From contig NZ_JACHIS010000001.1 of assembly GCF_014203365.1 (NCBI RefSeq), positions 5,642,001-5,706,000 of the forward strand: a stretch of DNA of 64,000 nucleotides, given 5' to 3'. Made by a program: the position numbers and the translations under genes. Below, piece by piece: positions 26,005 through 35,229 of the stretch (position 1 is the first letter of the stretch; each line of letters starts with the position of its first letter). The notes under the pieces are model-generated. The model saw only the letters and a program-made list of their open reading frames with translations. It was not told the origin of the DNA and did no database searches. Origin of the DNA: Actinoalloteichus hymeniacidonis. Lineage in GTDB: Bacteria > Actinomycetota > Actinomycetes > Mycobacteriales > Pseudonocardiaceae.

Positions 26005-26318
26005 TCGCCGAGGGCACCCGCTCGGCCAATGGCCCGTCGCACCACGTTCCCGGACAGCTCGACCCTCCGGGATGACGTTCGGTGCGGCGGGCCATCGGTC
26101 TGCCAGAAGCCGGTTCCTCCCAGTAATACCGACACCCACCATGTCTATGACTGAATCTCATGCTTCCGATGAAAATTATGTCTTTGATTCATGAATAACA
26201 GGCGGGCAGGCTCGGAACCGCCCGTCGAGCGGCCGAGGTGGGGCAATGGCCTCGCGATCGGCCAGCCCCGCCTAGGACGAGGCGGGCATCGGCTCGACGG
26301 CGAATTCGGAGAGGAACC
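26005..26318 (+). other. Intergenic gap, nothing recognised
   Basis: 314 bp. The central part around 26145-26200 is AT-rich and could hold the promoter of the reductase gene at 26319, but I see no clear -35/-10 pair. Confidence 0.35.
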
Positions 26319-27380
26319 ATGAATACACCGCATGACAAGGTCGCGTTAGTGGTCGGCGCCCAGGGTGTCATCGGGCGCAATCTGGTCGAACACCTGGTCG
26401 AGCTCGGCGACTGGGAGGTCATCGGCCTGTCCCGACGCGGCGGCGAGTCCTCGGCTCGGGTACGGCATCTCGCGGTCGACCTGCTCGACGCCGAGAACAG
26501 CCGCGCCAAGCTCGCAGGCGAAACCGCGATCACGCACGTCTTCTACACCGCTTACCAGGATCGGCCGACCTGGGCGGAACTCGTGCCGCCGAACGTCGCC
26601 ATGCTGACCAACCTCGTCAACGCCGTCGAACCAGTGGCATCGAAACTGACCCATGTCAGTCTCATGCAGGGCTACAAGGTCTACGGCGCGCACCTCGGTC
26701 CGTTCAAGACCCCGGCCCGAGAGTCCGACGCCGGGCATATGCCACCGGAATTCAACGTCGACCAGCAGGACTTCCTCGAACTGCGGGCGCGGCAGGGAAC
26801 CTGGACCTGGTCGGCGATCCGTCCCTCGGTGGTCTCCGGCTTCGCACTGGGCAATCCGATGAACCTATCGATGGCCATCGCGGTCTACGCCTCGATGTGC
26901 GTCGAGCTGGGTCTGCCGTTGCGCTTCCCAGGCAGCCCCGGCGCCTACAACAGCCTCTTGGAGATGACAGACGCCGGTTTGCTGGCCAAGGCGACGGTGT
27001 GGGCGGCCACCACACCGGGCAGCACGAACCAGGCGTTCAACATCGGCAACGGTGATCTCTTCCGTTGGAGCGAGCTATGGCCCAAGATCGCCCACTTCTT
27101 CGAACTGGCTGTCGCACCGCCGCTTCCGATGTCCTTGGCCACCGTGATGGCCGACAAGGAACCACTGTGGAACTCGATGGTCGACCGGCATGGCTTGGAA
27201 CCGAACGCCTATGCGGCTGTCTCATCCTGGCCGTTCGCCGATGCCGTGTTCTCCTGGGACTACGACATGTTCGGGGACGGCTCCAAGGCCCGTCGACACG
27301 GATTTCATGAATACGTCGAGACAGAACAGATGTTCCTCGGTCTGTTCGCCGATCTGCGCGCCCGCCGCATCATCCCGTGA
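26319..27380 (+). CDS. SDR reductase, PRISE (progesterone 5-beta-reductase)-like
   Basis: 353 residues from ATG 26319 with GAGAGGA ribosome site. Rossmann motif GAQGVIGRNL (13-22) binds NAD(P)H; the catalytic Lys and Tyr fit SLMQGYKVYGAH, a variant of the TGxKHY motif of PRISE enzymes. Sequences FAWSI/RPSVVSGF and FNIGNGDLFRWSELWP are family features. These enzymes reduce 1,4-enone double bonds, including steroids and iridoid-like substrates; the natural substrate here is unknown. Converges with a LysR gene 40 bp downstream. Confidence 0.85.
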   Translation: MNTPHDKVALVVGAQGVIGRNLVEHLVELGDWEVIGLSRRGGESSARVRHLAVDLLDAENSRAKLAGETAITHVFYTAYQDRPTWAELVPPNVAMLTNLVNAVEPVASKLTHVSLMQGYKVYGAHLGPFKTPARESDAGHMPPEFNVDQQDFLELRARQGTWTWSAIRPSVVSGFALGNPMNLSMAIAVYASMCVELGLPLRFPGSPGAYNSLLEMTDAGLLAKATVWAATTPGSTNQAFNIGNGDLFRWSELWPKIAHFFELAVAPPLPMSLATVMADKEPLWNSMVDRHGLEPNAYAAVSSWPFADAVFSWDYDMFGDGSKARRHGFHEYVETEQMFLGLFADLRARRIIP

Positions 27381-27420
27381 TCGGAGTTGTGAAGCCACAC
27401 CACCCACCGCACAGTGCGCC

Positions 27421-28341
27421 TCAGTCGGCCATCGGACCGAAGAGATCCACCAAGGCGGACGGCACTGGCCGTGCCGTCTCGCGGAGCGTCTGGAGGAACG
27501 CCTCGCTGATCGGGTCGGGATTCGGACGGGTATAGGCGGTCAAGGCCCGACGGACCGGCGGATCCGGGCGCAGCACCAGTCCGTCGAATCCGGCCGGGAT
27601 GATGTTCGCGGGCGCCAAGGTGGGTCCGAGACCGGCGGCAGCCAGGATGGGAGCCGCAGCGGTCTGTTCCGTACGTATTGCCGCGCGGGGCACGAAACCC
27701 GCCTCGGCGCATGCCTGGTGGAGCACGTCCGCCAATCCGTTGCCCGCCGCGTAGTCGACCCAGTTGCGCTCTGCGAGCGCGCGTAGATCCACCCGCAACA
27801 CACCTTCCGCGCCGAGGGGGTCGTCGCCGGGCAGCACCACGACGAACTCCTCCAAGCCCAGTTGCCAGGTCGGCCCCGACCAGGCCCGGGGTGCTGGACC
27901 GACAGCCAGGTCGGCGGCGCCCTCGGTCATCGCGGCCAGCAGTTCGTCACCGTGTCGATGCTCGGACATCCCGATCTGGATCTCGCGGTGTTCCTGCCGC
28001 CACCGACGCAGCACCGGCGGCAGGACACCCAATCCCACGGAATACACGGTGGCGAGGCGCAATTCGCCCTGTTCCAGGCCTGACGCCTGGCGAGCCACGC
28101 ACCTGGCTCGGTGCGCGTCTGCCAAGGTGGCACGGGCATAGGGCAACATCGCCCGTCCTGCCGGGGTAAGCCGGACGGATCGCGGTAGTCGTTCCAACAG
28201 CGGGCCGCCGACCGAGCGCTCCAGAATCCGCACCTGATGTGACAGGGCAGGTTGAGTGACGTGCAGCGACTCGGCGGCCCGCGTGAACGAACCCTGCTCG
28301 GCAATCGTGACCAGATACTCGAGTTGACGCAGACTTACCAT
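27421..28341 (-). CDS. LysR-family transcriptional regulator
   Basis: 306 residues, start at 28341. The winged helix-turn-helix is typical: LRQLEYLVTIAEQGSFTRAAESLHVTQPALSHQVRILE. The effector-binding periplasmic-protein-like domain starts near residue 90 (ELRLATVYSVGLGVLP). The gene diverges from the small protein gene at 28547 and converges with the PRISE-like reductase, either of which could be its target. Ligand unknown. Confidence 0.92.
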   Translation of the reverse strand: MVSLRQLEYLVTIAEQGSFTRAAESLHVTQPALSHQVRILERSVGGPLLERLPRSVRLTPAGRAMLPYARATLADAHRARCVARQASGLEQGELRLATVYSVGLGVLPPVLRRWRQEHREIQIGMSEHRHGDELLAAMTEGAADLAVGPAPRAWSGPTWQLGLEEFVVVLPGDDPLGAEGVLRVDLRALAERNWVDYAAGNGLADVLHQACAEAGFVPRAAIRTEQTAAAPILAAAGLGPTLAPANIIPAGFDGLVLRPDPPVRRALTAYTRPNPDPISEAFLQTLRETARPVPSALVDLFGPMAD

Positions 28342-28546
28342 GATCGAATTTTATCGACGATTCACCAAGAGCGAGATCCGTTTATCACTAACGGGAGCAC
28401 ACCACGCACGAGGACAACTCGGCTTGATCACGGATCTTCCGTAGCATCGGAAGTGCTTCGATAGCCGTCGCCCTCGGCAACAAAGGCGGCAGCCAAACTG
28501 ACATTCACGCCCTCCTGCCGTCCTCCTCCTGGTGAAGGGACCCGAT

Positions 28547-28969
28547 ATGGAGCCGGTCACGGTTGCCGCTGCGGCGGGAAACACCATCGTCGATGCCGTG
28601 GGAACGGATTCGTGGCGACAGGCCGTCACGGAGATCACCGGTTGGTGGCAGCGGTTTCGACCCGCCGAGGTCGCGACGATCGAGGCGGAGTTGGTCGAGG
28701 TCCGGGACGAGATGCTGGCCGCCGCGCAGGAGTCCGGCACCGCGACGGCGGCGGAACTCTCGGTGGAATGGAAACGCAAATTCCAACGACTGCTGCGGTC
28801 CGAACCCGAGGCGGAGCCCGAACTCCGGCGCTTGTTGGAGGAGCGGTTGCAGCCGCTGATCCCGCCGGAACGACGTCAGCAGATCGGGCAAGTCACGATG
28901 ACCGCCACAGCGCACGACAGCAGCCGGATCTATCAATCCGCAGGAGATATGACCATCAACGAGAGCTGA
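28547..28969 (+). CDS. Small protein with YQ-x3-D-x2-I tail (140 aa)
   Basis: ATG 28547 behind AAGGGA. The N-terminus is hydrophobic and Ala-rich (about 1-20), then a Trp-containing helix and long charged helices (45-105). The C-terminus reads RIYQSAGDMTINES (127-140). The similar stretch RVYQAQRDIVI occurs near the N-terminus of the STAND ATPase at 30183. Such tails recur in actinobacterial proteins associated with NTPase-based signalling systems (recalled, not searched). Probably cytosolic; function unknown. Confidence 0.65.
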   Translation: MEPVTVAAAAGNTIVDAVGTDSWRQAVTEITGWWQRFRPAEVATIEAELVEVRDEMLAAAQESGTATAAELSVEWKRKFQRLLRSEPEAEPELRRLLEERLQPLIPPERRQQIGQVTMTATAHDSSRIYQSAGDMTINES

Positions 28970-29994
28970 TCGACCATCCGTCCAACCCGACGTTCTCTCG
29001 GCTGCTCAGCCTTGTCGGGCCGCGAATTCTCATCGCCCAGACCACTCGGATTGACTAGAACGCCCCTGCGATAGAGAGACGGCCTGTCACCTAGTGGGAT
29101 TGGCGAGTAACACCGACGGGCTAATGAGAAACGCATCGGGTTCGCCATGTGTCGACATCTCCACCGAACGTCACGCACCTGCCGATCCGGTGGGTGTCCA
29201 TCGATCGCCCGCTACCGAGGACGACGGCAGAAGTCACATGTCCTCTATCGGAACTTCGGCCTGATTTCACCTGAAGAACAGGAATTGGCGGTGCGGGCGC
29301 AGCGCATTGGACGACGTCGACTTGCAGTTCTACCAGCGACTACCGAACACTGATGAGAGACGAACCGCTTCTGTGCCCTTCGCAGCCGGGACTACCTTAG
29401 CCCGGACTCCAATCGGACGAACGCAGGGCATCGCCGGTTACCAGAAGTTCTCGGAAGTGGGGCACCGACGCCTACTCCCATCGCCCGATCGCCACCTTCA
29501 CCCGATCGTGCTTCGCTAGTACGAACAAACTCGTTGCCTACGCACCGGAAAACCGACGACTGCCGTGACCTGCGCGTTTTCGCACCGCTCACCTGTAGCG
29601 ATGCGTCCAACTGGAGATCGTCCCACGTTGGTAGATCGATACCGAGACGCGATCGTGTCTACGAACGGATGACTGCTTCTGGTTAAGCAGCCACGAACTT
29701 GGAACAATCTAGGTTGCCGGGTCGTTCGAATATTGACGAGCCAGACCGATGGGTTACTCCATCAGGGTAAGCAGCCGAGAGGTCCAGGGACCGGAGGTGG
29801 TCGCGCTGAAAACATCCTCTGCGGTCGTCGATTATCCGCGCACGCCCATGATCTGTTGTTCAATCAACCTAGTCTGCGGCTTTGATCCCATCGAGTTCGC
29901 CGCAGAACCGTCGAACGCGTGGCATGTCGGCGAGCCGTGGATTAGCACCGCTGGGATTCGCCGAATCCACCACGACGCACGGAGGTTCTTCAAA
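28970..29994 (+). other. 1.0-kb AT-richer region without gene
   Basis: No frame has convincing codon use on either strand. GC is visibly lower than the genome average. A frame ending at 29353 contains a protein-like last third (SPEEQELAVRAQRIGRR) but starts poorly and could be a decayed gene. The region separates the small YQ-tail gene from the STAND gene and may be a scar of gene loss or a long regulatory leader. Confidence 0.35.
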
Positions 29995-30144
29995 ATGTGC
30001 ATCATCACGCCTGCCGCCACGGGAACCTCTCCCGCATCGCGACCCTCCGTCGAACCGGGCCTGCTCAGCACTCGCCTATCGAGGCGGCCCGCCGGGTACG
30101 CGCCCCGCCAAGTCGTCGGTGACCTGACCGTCACCGACGGTTGA
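29995..30144 (+). CDS. Short ORF with perfect ribosome site before STAND gene
   Basis: 49 residues from ATG 29995 with GGAGG at 29981-29985, nine bases upstream. Third-position GC is high, like real genes here and unlike the preceding kilobase. The peptide starts MCIITPAATG and is rich in Pro, Ser, Arg and Thr; no cleavage motif, membrane helix or known family. It ends 38 bases before the STAND start, so the two may be co-transcribed. It could be a peptide partner, leader or ligand, but nothing proves it. Confidence 0.45.
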   Translation: MCIITPAATGTSPASRPSVEPGLLSTRLSRRPAGYAPRQVVGDLTVTDG

Positions 30145-30182
30145 CCGGCCACTCGAGCGTCGGACCCGGTGAGGGGCCTCCC

Positions 30183-33008
30183 GTGACGTCGAACCACCCG
30201 CCGGATCGCGGAGATCACGGCGGCGCAACGTACTCCGCAGAGGGGCACGATTTCGCCCGCGTCTACCAGGCGCAGCGCGACATCGTCATCGGCGGAGGAA
30301 CTGTCGAGTCGCCACCGATCGCCACGGTGCGCCGGTTACCCGGTCTGTCCGATGGCAAAGCGGATCTCTTCGTGGGCCGAGAAGCCGAGATCGACCTGCT
30401 GCGCACCGCGCTCGGTCCCGATCCGCATCGCCAGCTGGCCACGACGGTGGTGTCCGCAGTCGCGGGAATGGGCGGGATCGGCAAGACGGCGCTGGCCTGT
30501 CACGTCGCTCGGATGGCCGTCGACCAGGAGTGGTTCCCCGCCGGTGCCTTCCTCGCCGATCTGCATGGCTACGACACACAGGTCTCTCGCCGCGTGCTGG
30601 CACACCACCTGGTCGGCCCACTGCTCCGCGCAATCGGGGTGGTCACACTCGATCCGACCCCCGCAGGCCAGTTCGCTCAGTTCCACCGCCAGCTCGGGCG
30701 GCTTGCGGTGCACAACCGAGCGGTGCTGTTGGTGCTGGACAACGTCTCCGATCAAGAGCAGATCGAAGCCCTGCTGCCGGTGGAACGGCTACATCGGGTG
30801 TTGATCACCACCCGCGAACCGCTCAACGCGGTCGTCGCCGAGCAGAATCTGCGCCTCGGGTTGCTCGACGAACAGACGTCCGTGCAGCTGGTTTCCGCGA
30901 CCATGGCCAAGGCATGGCGAGCTGATCCGCGAATCCATGCCGAACCGACCGCGTTGCGGGAACTGGTCCGGCTGTGCGACATGCTTCCGCTCGCACTCAG
31001 GATCGTCGCGGGCATCCTGGTCGCCGAGCGAGACCTCACCGTCGCCGACATGGTCGACGAACTGCGGGATGGCGCCACCCGCCTGGATGTCCTCACCGAC
31101 GGGGTCCGAGCGGTCCGCACGGCGTTCGATCTCTCCTGGGATCGGCTACCCCTCGAACAGGCCCGATTGCTCGCCCTGGTGGCGCTCAATCCCGGCCCCG
31201 ACTTCGCTCTCGACACCGCCATCGCGCTGGCAGACCGGCCGAGGCAGCAGACTCAATCCGCACTACGGGCTCTGGTCGGCGCGCACCTGTTGGAGCGCAC
31301 GGGCAATCGTCGCTGGCGAGTGCACGATCTGATCCGGCTGCACTCGGCCGAGAAGCTACGCGATCACGAGGACGGCATCGGCGACGAACGACAGCGGGCG
31401 CTCGCTATCACCCGGATGCTCCAGCATTACCTCTCCCAGGCCGACGCGGCGGCAGCGGCCTTCGATGGCTCGGCCGCCGCCTCGGCGCGTTTCCCGGATC
31501 GGGAGGTCGCCGGGCGGTGGCTCGACGAGGAACGAGGCAACCTGTTGGCCTCGGTGATCCTCGCACTGCCGACTCACCCGGAGGTGGCGCTGCATCTTCC
31601 GTTGCGCCTGGCCAGGTATCTCCATCGGCAGCGGCACTTCGACGACATGATCACCGTGCACCAGACCGCCGTCCTGGCGGCACGCCGCCTTGGCGATCGC
31701 AGGTCGGAGGGCACGGCGCTGAACAACCTCGGCACCGGACTCCAGGAGGCTCGGCGCTTTGAGGAGGCCGTCGTCGCACACCGACAGGACCTGGCCATCT
31801 GTCGGCAGACCGGCGACCGGCACGCGCAGGGCACGGCGCTGAACAACCTCGGGATCGCCCTCCAGGAGACCAGGCGCTTCCACGAGGCGGTAACCGCGCA
31901 CCGCGAAGATCTGGTCATCTGCCGCGAGACCGGCGATCGCGATGCCGAGGGCGTGGCGCTGAGCAACCTGGGCATCGCGCTGCAGGAGACCGGCAGGCTC
32001 TCGGAGGCACTGGAGTTCCACCGCAGCGCGGTCGATCTCTACCGCGAACTCGACGATCCGGCCGGGCATGCCGCAGCACTGAACAACCTCGGGATCGCCC
32101 TTCAGGAGTCCGAGCGGTTCGACGATGCCGTGGAGGCGCATCGGGCTGCGGGCAGCCTCTACCGGCAGGTGGGCGACCGACCGTCGGAGAGCCTGGCGTT
32201 GAGCAATCTGGGCCTCTGTCTGCGGAAACTCTCCAGGAGCGCCGAGGCCGTGGTGGCGCATCGGCAGGACCTGGTGATCTGTCGGGAGACCGGCGACCGA
32301 CATGCCGAGGGCATCGCGCTGAGCAACCTCGGGATCGCCCTCCAGGAGATCGAGGAGCTCGGTGAGGCCGTCAGTGCCCACCAGGCGGCCGTCGACCTCT
32401 ACCGACGGATCACCGATCGGCACGGCCAGGCGGTGGCGCAGAACAATCTCGGGGTCGCCCTGCGCCAGCTCCGACGGATGGAAGCCGACCCCGCTCGGTA
32501 CCGACCCCCGACGATCGATATCGGACCCGCGACCTCGATCGATGAGCTGCCCGAGACGTCCGAGTACTCGGACGACGAGGTGCACGTCCATTCGATGCCC
32601 GCCGCAACGGACGCCGAGACCTCCCAGTCGGCGCGCGCAGCAGCCGTCATCGAGGCGCATCGGCAGGCCGCGATCCTGTTCAACGAATCCGAGGACCGTC
32701 ACGGCGAGGGCATCGCGTGGAACAACCTCGGTCTCGCGCTCCAGGAGACCGACCAGTTCATCGAGGCCGCCAACGCACACCAAACGGCCGCAGGACTGTT
32801 CGAACAGACCGGCGATCTCCCCGGCCAGGGGCTGGCCTTTCAGCACCTCGGCACCGCCCTCGCCGCGGCGGGCAGGCAGAGCCAGGCACTCTCGGCCTGG
32901 CAATCGGCGTTGCTCGTCTACGTGGAATGTGCGGATCAGGCGCGCATCGAGTCCGTTCGCCTGCTGCTGGCGGATGCGGACAACAGCCCACCGCCCGCCG
33001 CAGGCTGA
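30183..33008 (+). CDS. STAND ATPase: NB-ARC with TPR repeats
   Basis: 941 residues from GTG 30183 with GAGGGG ribosome site. Residues 28-36 hold the YQAQRDIVI motif. The NB-ARC module follows: Walker A GMGGIGKT (95-102), Walker B LLVLD (182-186), LITTREPL, and LPLALRI as the GxP motif, then a winged-helix region. From residue 510 come seven 40-residue TPRs (one degenerate), an acidic low-complexity insert, and two more TPRs. Such proteins are signal-transducing switches: ligand on the TPR arm releases ATP-driven oligomerisation. No effector domain is visible, so output may be transcriptional or through neighbours. Confidence 0.9.
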   Translation: MTSNHPPDRGDHGGATYSAEGHDFARVYQAQRDIVIGGGTVESPPIATVRRLPGLSDGKADLFVGREAEIDLLRTALGPDPHRQLATTVVSAVAGMGGIGKTALACHVARMAVDQEWFPAGAFLADLHGYDTQVSRRVLAHHLVGPLLRAIGVVTLDPTPAGQFAQFHRQLGRLAVHNRAVLLVLDNVSDQEQIEALLPVERLHRVLITTREPLNAVVAEQNLRLGLLDEQTSVQLVSATMAKAWRADPRIHAEPTALRELVRLCDMLPLALRIVAGILVAERDLTVADMVDELRDGATRLDVLTDGVRAVRTAFDLSWDRLPLEQARLLALVALNPGPDFALDTAIALADRPRQQTQSALRALVGAHLLERTGNRRWRVHDLIRLHSAEKLRDHEDGIGDERQRALAITRMLQHYLSQADAAAAAFDGSAAASARFPDREVAGRWLDEERGNLLASVILALPTHPEVALHLPLRLARYLHRQRHFDDMITVHQTAVLAARRLGDRRSEGTALNNLGTGLQEARRFEEAVVAHRQDLAICRQTGDRHAQGTALNNLGIALQETRRFHEAVTAHREDLVICRETGDRDAEGVALSNLGIALQETGRLSEALEFHRSAVDLYRELDDPAGHAAALNNLGIALQESERFDDAVEAHRAAGSLYRQVGDRPSESLALSNLGLCLRKLSRSAEAVVAHRQDLVICRETGDRHAEGIALSNLGIALQEIEELGEAVSAHQAAVDLYRRITDRHGQAVAQNNLGVALRQLRRMEADPARYRPPTIDIGPATSIDELPETSEYSDDEVHVHSMPAATDAETSQSARAAAVIEAHRQAAILFNESEDRHGEGIAWNNLGLALQETDQFIEAANAHQTAAGLFEQTGDLPGQGLAFQHLGTALAAAGRQSQALSAWQSALLVYVECADQARIESVRLLLADADNSPPPAAG
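31710..32549 (+). repeat. 120-bp tandem repeats encoding TPRs
   Basis: Seven in-frame units of 120 bp (starting at 31710, 31830, 31950, 32070, 32190, 32310, 32430) share the phrases ALNNLG/ALSNLG and GDRH. DNA identity between units is high, especially at 31710-31949. The seventh unit diverges halfway and becomes acidic low-complexity sequence. Confidence 0.85.
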
Positions 33009-33026
33009 TCGTCGTCGAACCCGTCG

Positions 33027-33049
33027 GACCCCCCCCAGAAGAGGGGGTC
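33027..33049 (+). terminator. Hairpin after the STAND gene
   Basis: GACCCCC (33027-33033) pairs with GGGGGTC (33043-33049) around a nine-base loop that starts with CCC, 18 bases after the STAND stop. No long T-run follows, so termination is likely but not certain. Confidence 0.5.
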
Positions 33050-33136
33050 TAGGCACACTGAATCGCACGTGGAGCTGTACAACAATGAGCGCCACGCGGT
33101 CAGCAGGCGTCGGCCGCGCTCCGATTGGAAGGACGC

Positions 33137-34387
33137 ATGATGACCACCGCTGCTGCACCGCGAGTCGGGCGGTTCCCGCTGTTGGGCTGGTCGTTCGTCT
33201 TCACCGTCTACTCGGTGTTGGGCATCGGTCTCATCGTCCTGATGACGGTCAGCACGGTGCTGCTGGTCCTCACCATCGGGCTGCCGATGGTGGTGGCCTT
33301 CGCGTACTCGATTCGGGGTTACAACAACGTCTACCGGCTATGGGCCGGACATGTGCTGGGACGCACGGTCATCCGTCCCTACCGGCCGACCCCCAAGGGC
33401 AACCTGATCAGCAGGTTGCGCGCCATCGCCACCGACCCCGCGACCTACCGCGACTACGCGTGGCTGTGGGTCAACGCCATTCTCGGATTCGTCATCTCCC
33501 TGGTGTCGTTGACGTTGTTCGCAGGCGGGATCTTCTTCTTCGTCCTACCCGGGGTGATGCAGAACGTCCCACCCGGGATCTTCGATATGAACCTCGGCTT
33601 CATGCAGATCACCCGAGCGAACAGCCTGTTCATGTGGGTCTTCGCCGCACTGAGCTTCGGGCTGTGGTGGTGGCTGTCTCCGAAGCTGATGACCGGCTAT
33701 GCCCGGCTGGCGGCGGTGATGCTGGGCATCAGCGAGCGGGCCAGGCTGTCGCAGCGGGTGGATGCGCTGGCGAGCTCGCGCGCCGAGACCGTCGACACCC
33801 AGGCCGCCGAGCTGCGCCGCATCGAACGAGACCTGCACGATGGCGCTCAGGCACGTCTGGTGGCGTTGGGGATGAGCCTGGGCATGGCCGAGGAGATGTT
33901 GGCCAACAATCCGGCTGTGGCGCAGGAACTGCTCACCGAGGCCCGCCAGTCGACCAGCCTCGCCCTGTCGGAGCTGCGTGACCTCGTGCGGGGCATCCAT
34001 CCGCCGGTGCTGTCCGATCGTGGACTGACCGGCGGCATCCAGGCGTTGGCGATCGGTAGCCCACTGCAGGTCGAGGTGGATGTCGTGCTGCCCGACCGGC
34101 TGCCTGCCCCGGTCGAGTCGGCAGCCTATTTCGCCGTGGCCGAGGTACTCACCAACGCGGCCAAGCACAGCGGCGCATCGGAGGCATGGATCCGCGCCAG
34201 GCATGTCCGGGGCTCGCTCAACGTGTTGGTCGGCGATGATGGCCGGGGCGGGGTGGTGCAGGAGGCCTCCGGTGGCCTGCACGGGATCGAAAGACGGCTG
34301 AGCGCCTTCGACGGAACGATGCACCTGAGCAGCCCGGTCGGTGGCCCGACCATCGTCTCCATGCAGCTGCCCTGTCTGCCCGAGTGA
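33137..34387 (+). CDS. NarL-type sensor histidine kinase with membrane sensor
   Basis: 416 residues from ATG 33137 with GGAAGGA. Four hydrophobic helices (about 18-38, 39-60, 108-138 and 160-182) form a putative-sensor (PF13796-like) domain. The HisKA_3 dimerisation domain has RRIERDLHDGAQARLV with His234, and the ATPase domain ends with SGGLHGIERRLSAFDG. It should autophosphorylate and pass phosphate to the response regulator encoded 75 bp downstream. The signal is unknown; many relatives respond to cell-envelope agents. A hairpin separates it from the STAND gene. Confidence 0.9.
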   Translation: MMTTAAAPRVGRFPLLGWSFVFTVYSVLGIGLIVLMTVSTVLLVLTIGLPMVVAFAYSIRGYNNVYRLWAGHVLGRTVIRPYRPTPKGNLISRLRAIATDPATYRDYAWLWVNAILGFVISLVSLTLFAGGIFFFVLPGVMQNVPPGIFDMNLGFMQITRANSLFMWVFAALSFGLWWWLSPKLMTGYARLAAVMLGISERARLSQRVDALASSRAETVDTQAAELRRIERDLHDGAQARLVALGMSLGMAEEMLANNPAVAQELLTEARQSTSLALSELRDLVRGIHPPVLSDRGLTGGIQALAIGSPLQVEVDVVLPDRLPAPVESAAYFAVAEVLTNAAKHSGASEAWIRARHVRGSLNVLVGDDGRGGVVQEASGGLHGIERRLSAFDGTMHLSSPVGGPTIVSMQLPCLPE

Positions 34388-34462
34388 GCGCGGATCCACG
34401 ATTGGGCAACACTTGCGCCCAGTCGGGATCCCGTACCGATCCCCCCGGTCCCTGGAGTCACA

Positions 34463-35101
34463 GTGCGCGTCGTCATCGGTGAAGATCTGGTCCTGCTGCG
34501 GGAAGGCCTGATCCGCTTGCTCACGGCCTACGAGTTCGAGGTGGTCGAGGCGGTGGACAACGGCCCCTCGCTCCTGCGCGCGTTGGTGACGCAGCGGCCG
34601 GACGTCGCCGTCGTCGACGTTCGGATGCCGCCCACTTTCACCGACGAAGGGCTGCGCGCAGCCATCGAGGCACGGCGGCAGGTACCCGGACTGCCGATCC
34701 TCGTGTTGTCGCAGTACGTCGAACAACTCTACGCACGAGAGCTGATGTCGGACCGCAATGGCGGGGTGGGCTACCTGCTGAAGGACCGGGTCTCCCAGGT
34801 CGGCCAGTTCGTCGAGGCGATCCGTCGAGTGGCGGCCGGTGGTACGGCGATGGACCCGGAGGTGATCTCGCAGCTGCTCGCGACCAAGCCAGAGCCGCTG
34901 GGCAGGCTGACGCCTCGGGAGCGAGAGGTGTTGGCGCTGATGGCCGAGGGTCGGTCGAACGCCGCGATCGCAGGCAGGCTGTTCATCAGTGAGAACGCCG
35001 TCGGGAAACACACCAACAACATCTTCAGCAAGCTGGGCCTACCGCCATCGGAGGATGACAACCGCCGGGTGCGTGCGGTGATCGCCTATCTCGACGCCTG
35101 A
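34463..35101 (+). CDS. NarL/LuxR-family response regulator
   Basis: 212 residues from GTG 34463. Receiver domain with Asp52 (VVDVRMPP) as phosphate acceptor and LLKDRV for the conserved Lys. A LuxR-type helix-turn-helix follows (LTPREREVLALMAEGRSNAAIAGRL then SENAVGKHTNNIF). It is the cognate partner of the kinase just upstream. Target genes unknown; genes in the same neighbourhood are candidates. Confidence 0.93.
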   Translation: MRVVIGEDLVLLREGLIRLLTAYEFEVVEAVDNGPSLLRALVTQRPDVAVVDVRMPPTFTDEGLRAAIEARRQVPGLPILVLSQYVEQLYARELMSDRNGGVGYLLKDRVSQVGQFVEAIRRVAAGGTAMDPEVISQLLATKPEPLGRLTPREREVLALMAEGRSNAAIAGRLFISENAVGKHTNNIFSKLGLPPSEDDNRRVRAVIAYLDA

Positions 35102-35229
35102 GCCGACCACCGAGACTCAATCGCCGAAACGGTCGGATACCGGCGCAGATCGGTCAGATAACAACGGGGCTGCCCGACCTCGGTCGTGACTAACCTGACC
35201 GCAATGTTCGACGACAGGCTGGGGACACG

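Noticed and set aside
29147-29353. 68-residue ORF ahead of the STAND locus
   Set aside because: Only its last third looks protein-like; start and codon use are poor. Possibly a decayed gene, not called.
31710-32549. Regularly spaced repeats resembling a CRISPR array
   Set aside because: The 120-bp units are in-frame TPR coding repeats without unique spacers; no cas genes.
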